From NCBI GenBank assembly GCA_014874305.1, contig JACWAO010000016.1, forward strand, positions 1-5,041: a stretch of DNA of 5,041 nt, in the 5' to 3' direction. The translations under genes were made by a program, and so were the position numbers. Source of the stretch: Candidatus Colwelliibacteriota bacterium. Lineage in GTDB: Bacteria > Patescibacteriota > Minisyncoccia > UBA6257 > Colwellbacteraceae. Shown one piece after another: positions 1 to 5,041 of the stretch (its first letter is position 1; the number at the start of each line of letters is the position of its first letter). The notes beneath the pieces were generated by a model that ran no database searches, was not told where the DNA came from, and saw only the letters and a list, made by a program, of their open reading frames with translations.

Positions 1-582
1 CTCGGGACTCAGGGGGGTGTGACCTCTGGTTATGGTGGTACGGCCCCTCCATTGGGTGGAGCAATATTTTCCGGTACGGTCGGAATAGGAACAAATGCGC
101 CAAGCACAAGTTACGGCTTAGATGTTAGTGGTAGCGCTTATATCGGCGGCAGTCTGACTTTGGGAGGCGTGGCCAAGTCAAACTGGCCGGGGAGTTTAGC
201 GGCGAGGTCTACGTTTACTGCGGTTAGCTCTGGAGATAATAGTCCGATAACGGGCAATCCTATAGAATTGGCCTCCGCGTCCATTACCACGGGTAATACT
301 ACCAACGTCTTAATAACTGGATACGTTGATCAAATCTATAACTGGTCTTGCGGGGCTGATAATACCATATATCTCACGTTAAATGGCACGACTTACGCTG
401 AGCACGTTATACCAACGCATGGGGGTTCGGATTCCCTAAACACCGGCGGTACAGTAACGGATATAATACCTAACGTTGGTTCGGGTACTCAGACCGTAGA
501 GTTGTGGTTTAGTAACGGCGTATTTGGCAGTTGTGGCGATATGTCAGTTGGTCCCGGTGCCGTGTCTATAATGGCTTTCTAG
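1..582 (+). CDS. Fibre-like surface protein, C-terminal part (5'-truncated)
   Basis: The reading frame is open from base 1 (L-G-T-Q-G-G-V) to TAG at 580-582, giving 193 residues. The GTG at 19 is probably an internal valine, so the true start lies upstream. Residues about 25-57 are Gly/Ser-rich and contain VGIGTNAP followed by GLDVSGSAYIGG. This resembles the 'GIGT..P...LDVSG' repeats of phage tail fibres and large secreted proteins of Patescibacteria, which tend to form trimeric beta-structured shafts. After a short linker (about 58-70), residues 71-193 alternate beta-type hydrophobic stretches (VLITGYVDQIY, NTIYLTLNGT, TQTVELWF) with Gly/Asn turns. They look like a terminal beta-sandwich head, possibly C1q/TNF-like. 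Cys117 and Cys178 are the only cysteines and could form a disulfide outside the cell. Lys and Arg are nearly absent, which fits an exported protein. No S74 chaperone, LPXTG or membrane anchor ends the chain. The specific function and binding partner are unknown. Confidence 0.75.
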   Translation, partial: LGTQGGVTSGYGGTAPPLGGAIFSGTVGIGTNAPSTSYGLDVSGSAYIGGSLTLGGVAKSNWPGSLAARSTFTAVSSGDNSPITGNPIELASASITTGNTTNVLITGYVDQIYNWSCGADNTIYLTLNGTTYAEHVIPTHGGSDSLNTGGTVTDIIPNVGSGTQTVELWFSNGVFGSCGDMSVGPGAVSIMAF

Positions 583-618
583 GGTTTTTGTCCGCGAGAC
601 TCCTTGTGTTAATAAGTA

Positions 619-652
619 GGGTTATAATTCTGTTTCGTACTATACTTAACCC
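619..652. repeat. Short inverted repeat around the -10 candidate
   Basis: GGGTTA at 619-624 and TAACCC at 647-652 form a 6-bp perfect inverted repeat with a 22-base loop. The left arm overlaps the first two bases of the TATAAT box. No U-run follows the right arm, so it does not look like an intrinsic terminator. A protein-binding site is conceivable, but the arms are short and chance is a fair explanation. Confidence 0.2.
623..628 (+). promoter_or_regulatory. Possible -10 box (TATAAT)
   Basis: A perfect TATAAT lies in the AT-rich gap 72 bases before the ATG at 700, where a promoter for the downstream three genes would be expected. No convincing -35 element sits at 16-18 bases spacing. The nearest TTG-type hexamer, TTGTGT at 604-609, is only 13 bases away, and there is no TGn extension. 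A second box, TATACT at 641-646, is a weaker candidate, also without a -35. The call rests on the hexamer and its position only. Confidence 0.3.
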
Positions 653-699
653 CAGTGTATTAATGGTGGTGTGTTTGTAGTTCACCGGCCTTGATCTGT

Positions 700-1725
700 A
701 TGGAATCTAAGAAGGAGTCTCGAAATACATTGCTTAAATATTTAAGAAGGACGCTTCCTTTTATTCTGGTCGCCGCCGCGTTTTTCGTTATCTACCCCCA
801 TTTTAGAAAAGAGTGGCCGAGCATAGCGGGAATGTTACTCGAGGCGGACAAGCCCCTACTTTTTATCCTCCTCCTCTCCCAGAGCGCGATTTACCTGTTC
901 GACGGTACGCTTTCCTACACCCTGCTTTCCATACTGGAAAGAAGGGTTAAATGGATACAGGCGATAAGGATAGCCATATTAAGCGCCATAAGCGGCAAGC
1001 TTCTGCCGGTTGTCGGAAACACGATTACCACGTACTTCTTTTACAAGAAGCTTAACATAAAACTCAGGGAAGTTCTCTTTGTGGTTTTCTCCTGGAACAT
1101 ACTTTACACGGCTAACTTTATGTTCTTTTTCGGAATCGCGCTGTTTTTCGCCCCGCCGGACTTCTTAAAAATCGTGCATGCTTTCGGGTTCTGGACGTCG
1201 GTCTCGATATTCTTCGGCATTGTATTATCTATGTTCCTGCTCTTGAGAAATAAGGGTAAGAGCTTGATACGCCTCGCGAGATATTTTTCCGACGTTTTTA
1301 ACATAAGAGTCGATACGGAGAACTTAAAAAAATTCATTGATGATTTTTACGAGGATATAAGAGTGCTCCGTTCCAAAAAACCGCTGGCCGCGAGAGCGCT
1401 TCTCCTTTCGGGTCTTTACTACTTAAGCAACATACTGATACTTTATTTTTCTTTCGCGGTTTTTCATTATCATCCGAGCTTCGTCTCGGTCGCTCTGGGA
1501 TTCAACTTTTCGACGATCCTGGCGCTTGCCACGCTGGTTCCGGAGGTTCCCGGCGTTACCGAGGCTTCGATGTCACTCGTCTTTGTCGCCCTGGGGTATC
1601 CGGCGCATATCGCCGTGCTGACTTCTATATTGTACCGGTTGGTGTCATACTGGGTATTACTGCCATTGGGCGCCCATTCTTACTACAAGCTTAACCGCGA
1701 ATATGGAGACAAAAAAAGGAAATAA
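700..1725 (+). CDS. Flippase-like integral membrane protein, LPG synthase TM-region / UPF0104 family
   Basis: This 341-residue polytopic membrane protein resembles the transmembrane half of MprF and the stand-alone UPF0104/AglD-type proteins, which are linked to lipid or glycolipid transfer across the membrane. Counting from ATG 700, hydrophobic segments lie at about 19-33, 52-75, 86-107, 123-150, 163-183, 229-255, 261-281 and 289-322. Two family signatures are visible. SGKLLPVVGNTITTYFFYKK near 98-117 corresponds to the usual 'LPgrlGe' region. VPEVPGVTEASMSLVFVALG near 280-299, followed by SILYRLVSYWVLLPLG, matches the family's 'PGGxGxxE...lYRl' block. A basic loop (about 184-228) lies between helices. 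The cytoplasmic lysyltransferase domain of full MprF is absent, so it cannot aminoacylate lipids alone; the substrate is unknown. ATG 700 has no Shine-Dalgarno. Other in-frame starts are TTG 691, also without one, and TTG 730, which has AAGGAG 12 bases upstream. The 3' end overlaps the helicase gene by 23 bases. Confidence 0.85.
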   Translation: MESKKESRNTLLKYLRRTLPFILVAAAFFVIYPHFRKEWPSIAGMLLEADKPLLFILLLSQSAIYLFDGTLSYTLLSILERRVKWIQAIRIAILSAISGKLLPVVGNTITTYFFYKKLNIKLREVLFVVFSWNILYTANFMFFFGIALFFAPPDFLKIVHAFGFWTSVSIFFGIVLSMFLLLRNKGKSLIRLARYFSDVFNIRVDTENLKKFIDDFYEDIRVLRSKKPLAARALLLSGLYYLSNILILYFSFAVFHYHPSFVSVALGFNFSTILALATLVPEVPGVTEASMSLVFVALGYPAHIAVLTSILYRLVSYWVLLPLGAHSYYKLNREYGDKKRK

Positions 1726-4720
1726 GGACAAGTTCGAGGAGGAGTATGGCTTGCTTAACGCGGAGCAGAAAAAAGCCGTCGACACGACAGAGGGACCGGT
1801 GATGGTTATCGCCGGGCCCGGGACGGGAAAGACGACGACCTTGGTTTTGCGGATAGCCAACATCTTGAGAAACAATTTGAGAAACAATGTTGCGGCGCAA
1901 ACGATACTGGCCCTGACCTTTACCGAATCGGCGGCCGCGAATATGCGGAGGCGGCTCGTTGATCTGGTCGGGAGCGACGGGTATTACGTGAACATATATA
2001 CCTTTCACGGGTTTGCCAATTATCTTATCCAAACCTATCCGGAGTATTTTGAAAGGATAATAGAGGCGGAGAACGCGACCTCTTCGAAACAGACGGCGAT
2101 ATTAAGGGAGATAATAGACAAAAGCGAGTCGTTAAAGAAGCTTAAGCCGATGGGCAGAAAATATGCCTACGTTAATGATATTAGAAGGGGTATAAGGGAC
2201 TTAAAGAACGAGAACTATTCTCCGGAAGAATTGGGTAAACTAGTCGAGAAAAAGAACGCGGAGATTTATGATACCCCAGACCTCCGTCATAAATTGGGAA
2301 GGTACAAAGGACAGATAAAGGGCAAGTATCTTACCGAGCTGGAGCGGCTGAAGGCCAGCGAGGAGCTGGGTATAGTTTACGCGGAGTATGAGAAAGCCCT
2401 GCGCGCGGAGAATCTTTATGACTTCGACGATATGATTTTAGAGGTCGTAAGGGCGTTAGAAGGGAACGAGGCTTTCTTAGCCGAAGTACAGGAGATGTGC
2501 CAGTACATCCTGGTTGATGAGCACCAGGATACCAACCGTTCGCAGAATACTTTGTTGGATTTAATCTCCGGATTTTATGAGTCGCCGAACCTGTTTATAG
2601 TCGGGGACGAGAAACAGGCGATCTTCAGGTTCCAGGGGGCAAGTTTTGAGAACTTTGTTTACTTCAATAAAAAGTTCAAGGATATGACTCTTATAAGACT
2701 CGTTAACAACTACCGCTCCACCCAATCGATACTGGACTCGGCCAGCAGTCTTATAAGAAAAAACAAGGCCAATATTAACGAGGGTGATCTAAAAGCCGTG
2801 GAAGCCAGAGCGGGAGAGCGTATTAAAACGGCCGAGTTCGAATTTGCCGATGGCGAGGTAAAATTCGTAGCTGACAAGATAGAGGAGAGAATTAAAGGCG
2901 GGGTTAAACCGAAAGAGATCACGGTTATATATAGGGAGAACAGGGATGTCGAGCCGTTCGCCGGAATCCTGCGGGAAAGAAAAATACCGATGGTGGTGCA
3001 GTCCGATGAGAACCTGCTCGCGGATGATAAAATTCACAAACTTCTTGTTTTAATGCGCGCCGTGGACGCGTTCGGAAATGATGAGCGCCTGGCCGAGGTT
3101 TTGCATTTAAGCTTTTTGGAATTAGACCCATTGGACGTCTATAAGGCGATCTTGTCCGCTGATTCGAGGAGGGCATCTTCTCTTTATTCTCTTATAAGCA
3201 GTGAAGAAGGAATGAAAAAAGCGGGGATAGAAGATACGAAAAAACTCAATAATCTTTATCTCGATCTTAAAGGATGGAAAAGAATTGGCTCTAACCGGAG
3301 TTTTCTGGAGTTTTTTGAAATCCTGGTCAAGGAATCCGGATTTTTCTCCGACATCTCTTCCTCCGGCGGATATCTTGATGAGCTGGGGAAGCTGAAGGCG
3401 ATCTTCGGGGAGGCGAGAAAAGAAGTCGGATCGAACTGGGAGTACCGGCTGAGTGATTTTATAAAGCACCTGGACGTTCTAAAAGAGCACGATATCGCGA
3501 TAAAAGTCAGATCGAGCGACGCCGCCGACGCGGTTAGGCTTATGACCGCTCACAGAGCCAAGGGGCTGGAGTTCGACACGGTATTTATAGTTAACGCCGT
3601 TAACGGAAAGTGGGGAAACAAGAGGAACAGGGACAAGATAAAACTTCCTTTTGAGACGGTTGCCGACGTTTCCGAGTTGGAAAAAAACGAAGACGAGAGG
3701 AGGATCTTTTATATGGCTATCACGAGAGCCAAAAGAGAAGTTTATATAACATACTCACGCCATTCGGTTGATGAGAGGGAGCTGGTTCCGGCGCAGTTCA
3801 TAGGAGAGATAGACCTGGAGCTTGTGGAAAAAGTTGATACGGAGAAGTATGGAGAAAAATCGGGTGTCAATTTTGAAGATATTTTTATAGGAGCCAGGAG
3901 AGAACCGATTTCAACCATGCCCGACAAGGAGGAGGTAAAAAGATTGTTTCAAGGCAGGGGGTTTCCGGTTACTCATCTCAATAATTATCTTGCTTGCCCG
4001 TGGAGATATTTTTATCTCAATTTATTGCGTTTACCACGAGTTATGACGCCGTCCCAGGTTTACGGCACGTGCGCGCATGGGGCTTTGGAGGAGTTTTTTA
4101 GAAGACGCAAAGAGGGAGAAAAAGTCGGCCCGGAGGTGATGATTGCGAGACTCGCCAAAGAGCTAAGGAAGCAGCCACTTTCCCCGAATGATAAAGACGA
4201 AATTTTAAAAAAGGGGGAGGAGATTCTTCCTAAGTATTACGAGTGGTACCGCGACCAGTGGAACTACAACGCGGTAACCGAGTACTCGATAAGCGCTAAT
4301 TTAACTGATGAGATAAAACTCTCAGGCAGGCTGGATAAGCTGGAACTCGAGACAGATGGGGTGAGGGCGAACGTAGTGGATTACAAGACCAGCAAGCCGA
4401 AAAGCGAGAACTGGATATTGGGGAAGACGAAGGACTCGGACGGCGGATATTTCAGGCAGTTGGCTTTCTATAAGCTTCTTTTGGACCTGGATCCGCGGCA
4501 TAAGTACAAGATGACTAAGGGGACGATAGATTTTATCCAGCCGGATGAAAAGGGAAAGTTTGTGCGGAGGGAGTTTTTGGTGGAAGATAAACAAGTGGAT
4601 GAGTTAAGGTCTTTGATTTTGGAGAAGGCGGGCGAGATAATGAATCTGGAGTTTTGGAACAAAACCTGCGGAGACCCCAAGTGCGAGTTCTGCTCACTGC
4701 GCTCATTAATGAAACAATAA
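1703..4720 (+). CDS. Fused UvrD-type SF1A helicase and RecB-family PD-(D/E)XK nuclease with Fe-S cysteines
   Basis: This 1005-residue protein should use ATP to move 3'-5' on DNA and cut it. Helicase motifs appear in order: Q motif LNAEQKKAV (18-26), Walker A GPGTGKTT (38-45), Ia LALTFTESAAANMRRR (69-84), TFHGF (100-104), Walker B ILVDEHQDTN (269-278), III VGDEKQAIFRFQGA (300-313), IV LVNNYRST (333-340), V LMTAHRAKGLEFD (613-625) and VI DERRIFYMAITRAKRE (664-679). The 1B and 2B insertions fall near 105-240 and 440-605. A RecB-type nuclease spans about 757-1000: GTCAH (788-792), GRLDKLE with Asp878, VVDYKTS with Asp893 and Lys895, and QLAFY (919-923). Cys765, Cys989, Cys994 and Cys997 are arranged like the 4Fe-4S staple of AddB, AdnB and Cas4. 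The layout is most like AdnB, but no partner subunit lies in the window. ATG 1703 is chosen because the FEEEY-LN-EQ N-terminus looks family-conserved. TTG 1751 has GGAGG 8 bases upstream but would remove it. Likely role: DNA-end resection, repair or degradation of incoming DNA. Confidence 0.93.
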   Translation: METKKGNKDKFEEEYGLLNAEQKKAVDTTEGPVMVIAGPGTGKTTTLVLRIANILRNNLRNNVAAQTILALTFTESAAANMRRRLVDLVGSDGYYVNIYTFHGFANYLIQTYPEYFERIIEAENATSSKQTAILREIIDKSESLKKLKPMGRKYAYVNDIRRGIRDLKNENYSPEELGKLVEKKNAEIYDTPDLRHKLGRYKGQIKGKYLTELERLKASEELGIVYAEYEKALRAENLYDFDDMILEVVRALEGNEAFLAEVQEMCQYILVDEHQDTNRSQNTLLDLISGFYESPNLFIVGDEKQAIFRFQGASFENFVYFNKKFKDMTLIRLVNNYRSTQSILDSASSLIRKNKANINEGDLKAVEARAGERIKTAEFEFADGEVKFVADKIEERIKGGVKPKEITVIYRENRDVEPFAGILRERKIPMVVQSDENLLADDKIHKLLVLMRAVDAFGNDERLAEVLHLSFLELDPLDVYKAILSADSRRASSLYSLISSEEGMKKAGIEDTKKLNNLYLDLKGWKRIGSNRSFLEFFEILVKESGFFSDISSSGGYLDELGKLKAIFGEARKEVGSNWEYRLSDFIKHLDVLKEHDIAIKVRSSDAADAVRLMTAHRAKGLEFDTVFIVNAVNGKWGNKRNRDKIKLPFETVADVSELEKNEDERRIFYMAITRAKREVYITYSRHSVDERELVPAQFIGEIDLELVEKVDTEKYGEKSGVNFEDIFIGARREPISTMPDKEEVKRLFQGRGFPVTHLNNYLACPWRYFYLNLLRLPRVMTPSQVYGTCAHGALEEFFRRRKEGEKVGPEVMIARLAKELRKQPLSPNDKDEILKKGEEILPKYYEWYRDQWNYNAVTEYSISANLTDEIKLSGRLDKLELETDGVRANVVDYKTSKPKSENWILGKTKDSDGGYFRQLAFYKLLLDLDPRHKYKMTKGTIDFIQPDEKGKFVRREFLVEDKQVDELRSLILEKAGEIMNLEFWNKTCGDPKCEFCSLRSLMKQ
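1865..1888 (+). repeat. In-frame 12-bp perfect tandem duplication inside the helicase gene
   Basis: TTGAGAAACAAT occurs twice head to tail (1865-1876 and 1877-1888), in frame, encoding LRNN-LRNN at residues 55-62. It lies between Walker A and motif Ia, in the surface loop after the first helix of the ATPase core. The identical copies suggest a recent slippage duplication that kept the frame. Confidence 0.9.
4207..4233 (+). promoter_or_regulatory. Possible -1 frameshift site (A AAA AAG, small hairpin, immediate -1 stop)
   Basis: At 4207-4213 the helicase-nuclease frame reads A|AAA|AAG, the same heptamer and phase as the E. coli dnaX frameshift site. A weak hairpin can form just after it: GGAGG 4216-4220 with CTTCC 4226-4230, including one G-U pair. 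The -1 frame reaches TAA at 4231-4233 six codons later. Slippage would give a product of about 842 residues, ending before Asp878, Asp893, Lys895 and the three C-terminal cysteines: a helicase without an active nuclease. No clear upstream Shine-Dalgarno stimulator is visible, and similar A-rich heptamers occur elsewhere in the gene. This is speculative. Confidence 0.15.
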
Positions 4721-4722
4721 TG
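4718..4722 (+). other. TAATG stop/start overlap, likely translational coupling
   Basis: The helicase stop TAA (4718-4720) shares its last A with the ATG (4720-4722) of the next gene. No Shine-Dalgarno precedes this ATG, so ribosomes finishing the helicase gene probably restart here. This supports co-transcription and linked expression of the two genes. Confidence 0.7.
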
Positions 4723-5041
4723 CCAAGAAAATCCATTAAAAACATAAAACCAGTTTTAGCGGATATCCGCCACAAGGGAGACAAGTACAAATCTCCGCCT
4801 AGCAAGCCCCAGATTTCCAAACTTGCCAGACTGAGACCCAAAGGGGAGATAGAAATTGCTCGGGAAAGTGACGCAAGGAAGGAGAGAGCGCGGAAACTTC
4901 GCGTTCTAGGCGCGGCTTTGGTCAGTATATTGTTCGTTCTGCTCATCTCCTGGATAGCGGGGAAAGCTTTGGCTTACGAGAGCTTGTCTAAAAGATATTC
5001 CGCTTCAAAAGAGAACTTACTGCAGATACTAAATCCGCAGA
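4720..5041 (+). CDS. Single-pass membrane protein with basic N-terminal head (3'-truncated, unrecognised)
   Basis: The frame is open from ATG 4720 to the window end, giving 107 complete codons, and the gene continues outside. I do not recognise the family. Residues 1-61 are strongly basic (20 Lys/Arg against 7 Asp/Glu), with a proline-containing middle (SPPSKPQ, 25-31) and a charged, probably helical stretch (about 42-61). One hydrophobic segment, about 62-81 (VLGAALVSILFVLLISWIAG), is followed by KALAYESLSKRYSASKENLLQ. By the positive-inside rule the head is cytoplasmic and the rest faces outside. The segment is too far from the N-terminus for an ordinary signal peptide, so it is probably a type II anchor. 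The basic head could contact nucleic acid or anionic lipid, but this is not shown. Many cell-envelope and division proteins share this layout, so no function is assigned. The TAATG overlap ties its expression to the helicase-nuclease gene. Confidence 0.75.
   Translation, partial: MPRKSIKNIKPVLADIRHKGDKYKSPPSKPQISKLARLRPKGEIEIARESDARKERARKLRVLGAALVSILFVLLISWIAGKALAYESLSKRYSASKENLLQILNPQ

Larger units (their letters stand above)
595..722. repeat. 11-bp perfect inverted repeat spanning the intergenic gap
   Basis: CGAGACTCCTT at 595-605, just after the surface-protein stop codon, is the exact reverse complement of AAGGAGTCTCG at 712-722, inside codons 5-8 of the membrane-protein gene (counting from ATG 700). 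The arms are 106 bases apart and bracket the TATAAT box. If transcription reads through from upstream, the arms could pair in RNA and enclose the start codon. If transcription begins after the TATAAT box, the left arm is missing from the RNA. It may be chance. Confidence 0.4.

Noticed and set aside
583..605. TTTTT at 584-589 after the surface-protein stop as an intrinsic terminator
   Set aside because: No stable GC-rich stem lies directly upstream; only a 3-bp pairing was found.
663..680. Five-codon mini-ORF (M-V-V-C-L-stop) as a leader peptide
   Set aside because: It has no ribosome binding site and no run of regulatory codons, and such short frames are common by chance.
712..732. AAGGAG followed 12 bases later by in-frame TTG (730) as the start of the membrane-protein gene
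   Set aside because: The spacing is long, and AAG GAG is simply Lys-Glu coding sequence. ATG 700 keeps a normal basic N-terminal head before the first membrane segment. It stays possible.
1326..1332. Run of seven A (A AAA AAA in frame) in the membrane-protein gene as a frameshift site
   Set aside because: The family signatures continue in the original frame to a normal stop, and no stimulatory structure is evident.
1738..1753. GGAGG (1738-1742) placed 8 bases before an in-frame TTG (1751), a possible better start for the helicase
   Set aside because: GGAGG comes from the Glu-Glu-Glu codons of the FEEEY segment, which looks conserved in this helicase group. A TTG start would leave just one residue before the Q motif asparagine.
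1691..2032. 113-residue open frame on the minus strand over the helicase Walker A region
   Set aside because: It is fully antisense to well-supported genes, with no recognisable domain or start signal.
4533..4946. 137-residue open frame on the minus strand
   Set aside because: It runs antisense across the end of the helicase-nuclease and the start of the next gene. Its Ser/Leu-rich, low-complexity translation looks like a shadow of coding sequence.

Overview
The window looks like chromosomal DNA from an uncultivated bacterium, most likely of the Candidate Phyla Radiation (Patescibacteria). This is an inference from style, not a database match. All genes are on the + strand and tightly packed, and they use ATA (Ile) and AGA/AGG (Arg) codons heavily. 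Shine-Dalgarno sequences are absent or ambiguous. The first protein carries the 'VGIGT...P...LDVSG' fibre-like pattern common in Patescibacteria surface proteins, and the helicase starts with an 'FEEEY..LN.EQKKAVDT.EGPVMVIAGPGTGKT'-type N-terminus that I recall as typical of that group. Stops are TAG and TAA, and nothing suggests an altered genetic code.

Layout. (1) Bases 1-582 are the C-terminal end of a secreted, fibre-like beta-rich protein whose start lies outside the window. (2) Bases 583-699 are a short AT-rich intergenic stretch with a TATAAT box and two inverted repeats but no clear terminator. It separates the surface-protein gene from the next three genes. (3) Bases 700-1725 encode a polytopic membrane protein of the lysylphosphatidylglycerol synthase TM-region / UPF0104 (flippase-like) family. 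(4) Bases 1703-4720 overlap that gene by 23 bases and encode a 1005-residue fused UvrD-type SF1A helicase and RecB-type PD-(D/E)XK nuclease, with four cysteines placed like an iron-sulfur staple. (5) Bases 4720-5041 begin at a TAATG stop/start overlap and encode the N-terminal part of an unrecognised single-pass membrane protein with a very basic cytoplasmic head. It runs off the window end.

Genes 3-5 probably form one transcript, judging by the two overlaps. The helicase-nuclease has all the motifs needed to unwind and degrade or resect DNA ends, so DNA repair, recombination or processing of incoming DNA is the natural role. The flanking membrane proteins may be unrelated passengers of a compact genome or may place the enzyme near the membrane; the sequence does not decide. 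No RNA genes, CRISPR arrays, insertion sequences or phage integration signals were seen. I found no clearly new system. The best leads are the operon composition, an in-frame tandem duplication in the helicase, and a possible frameshift site that would remove the nuclease.
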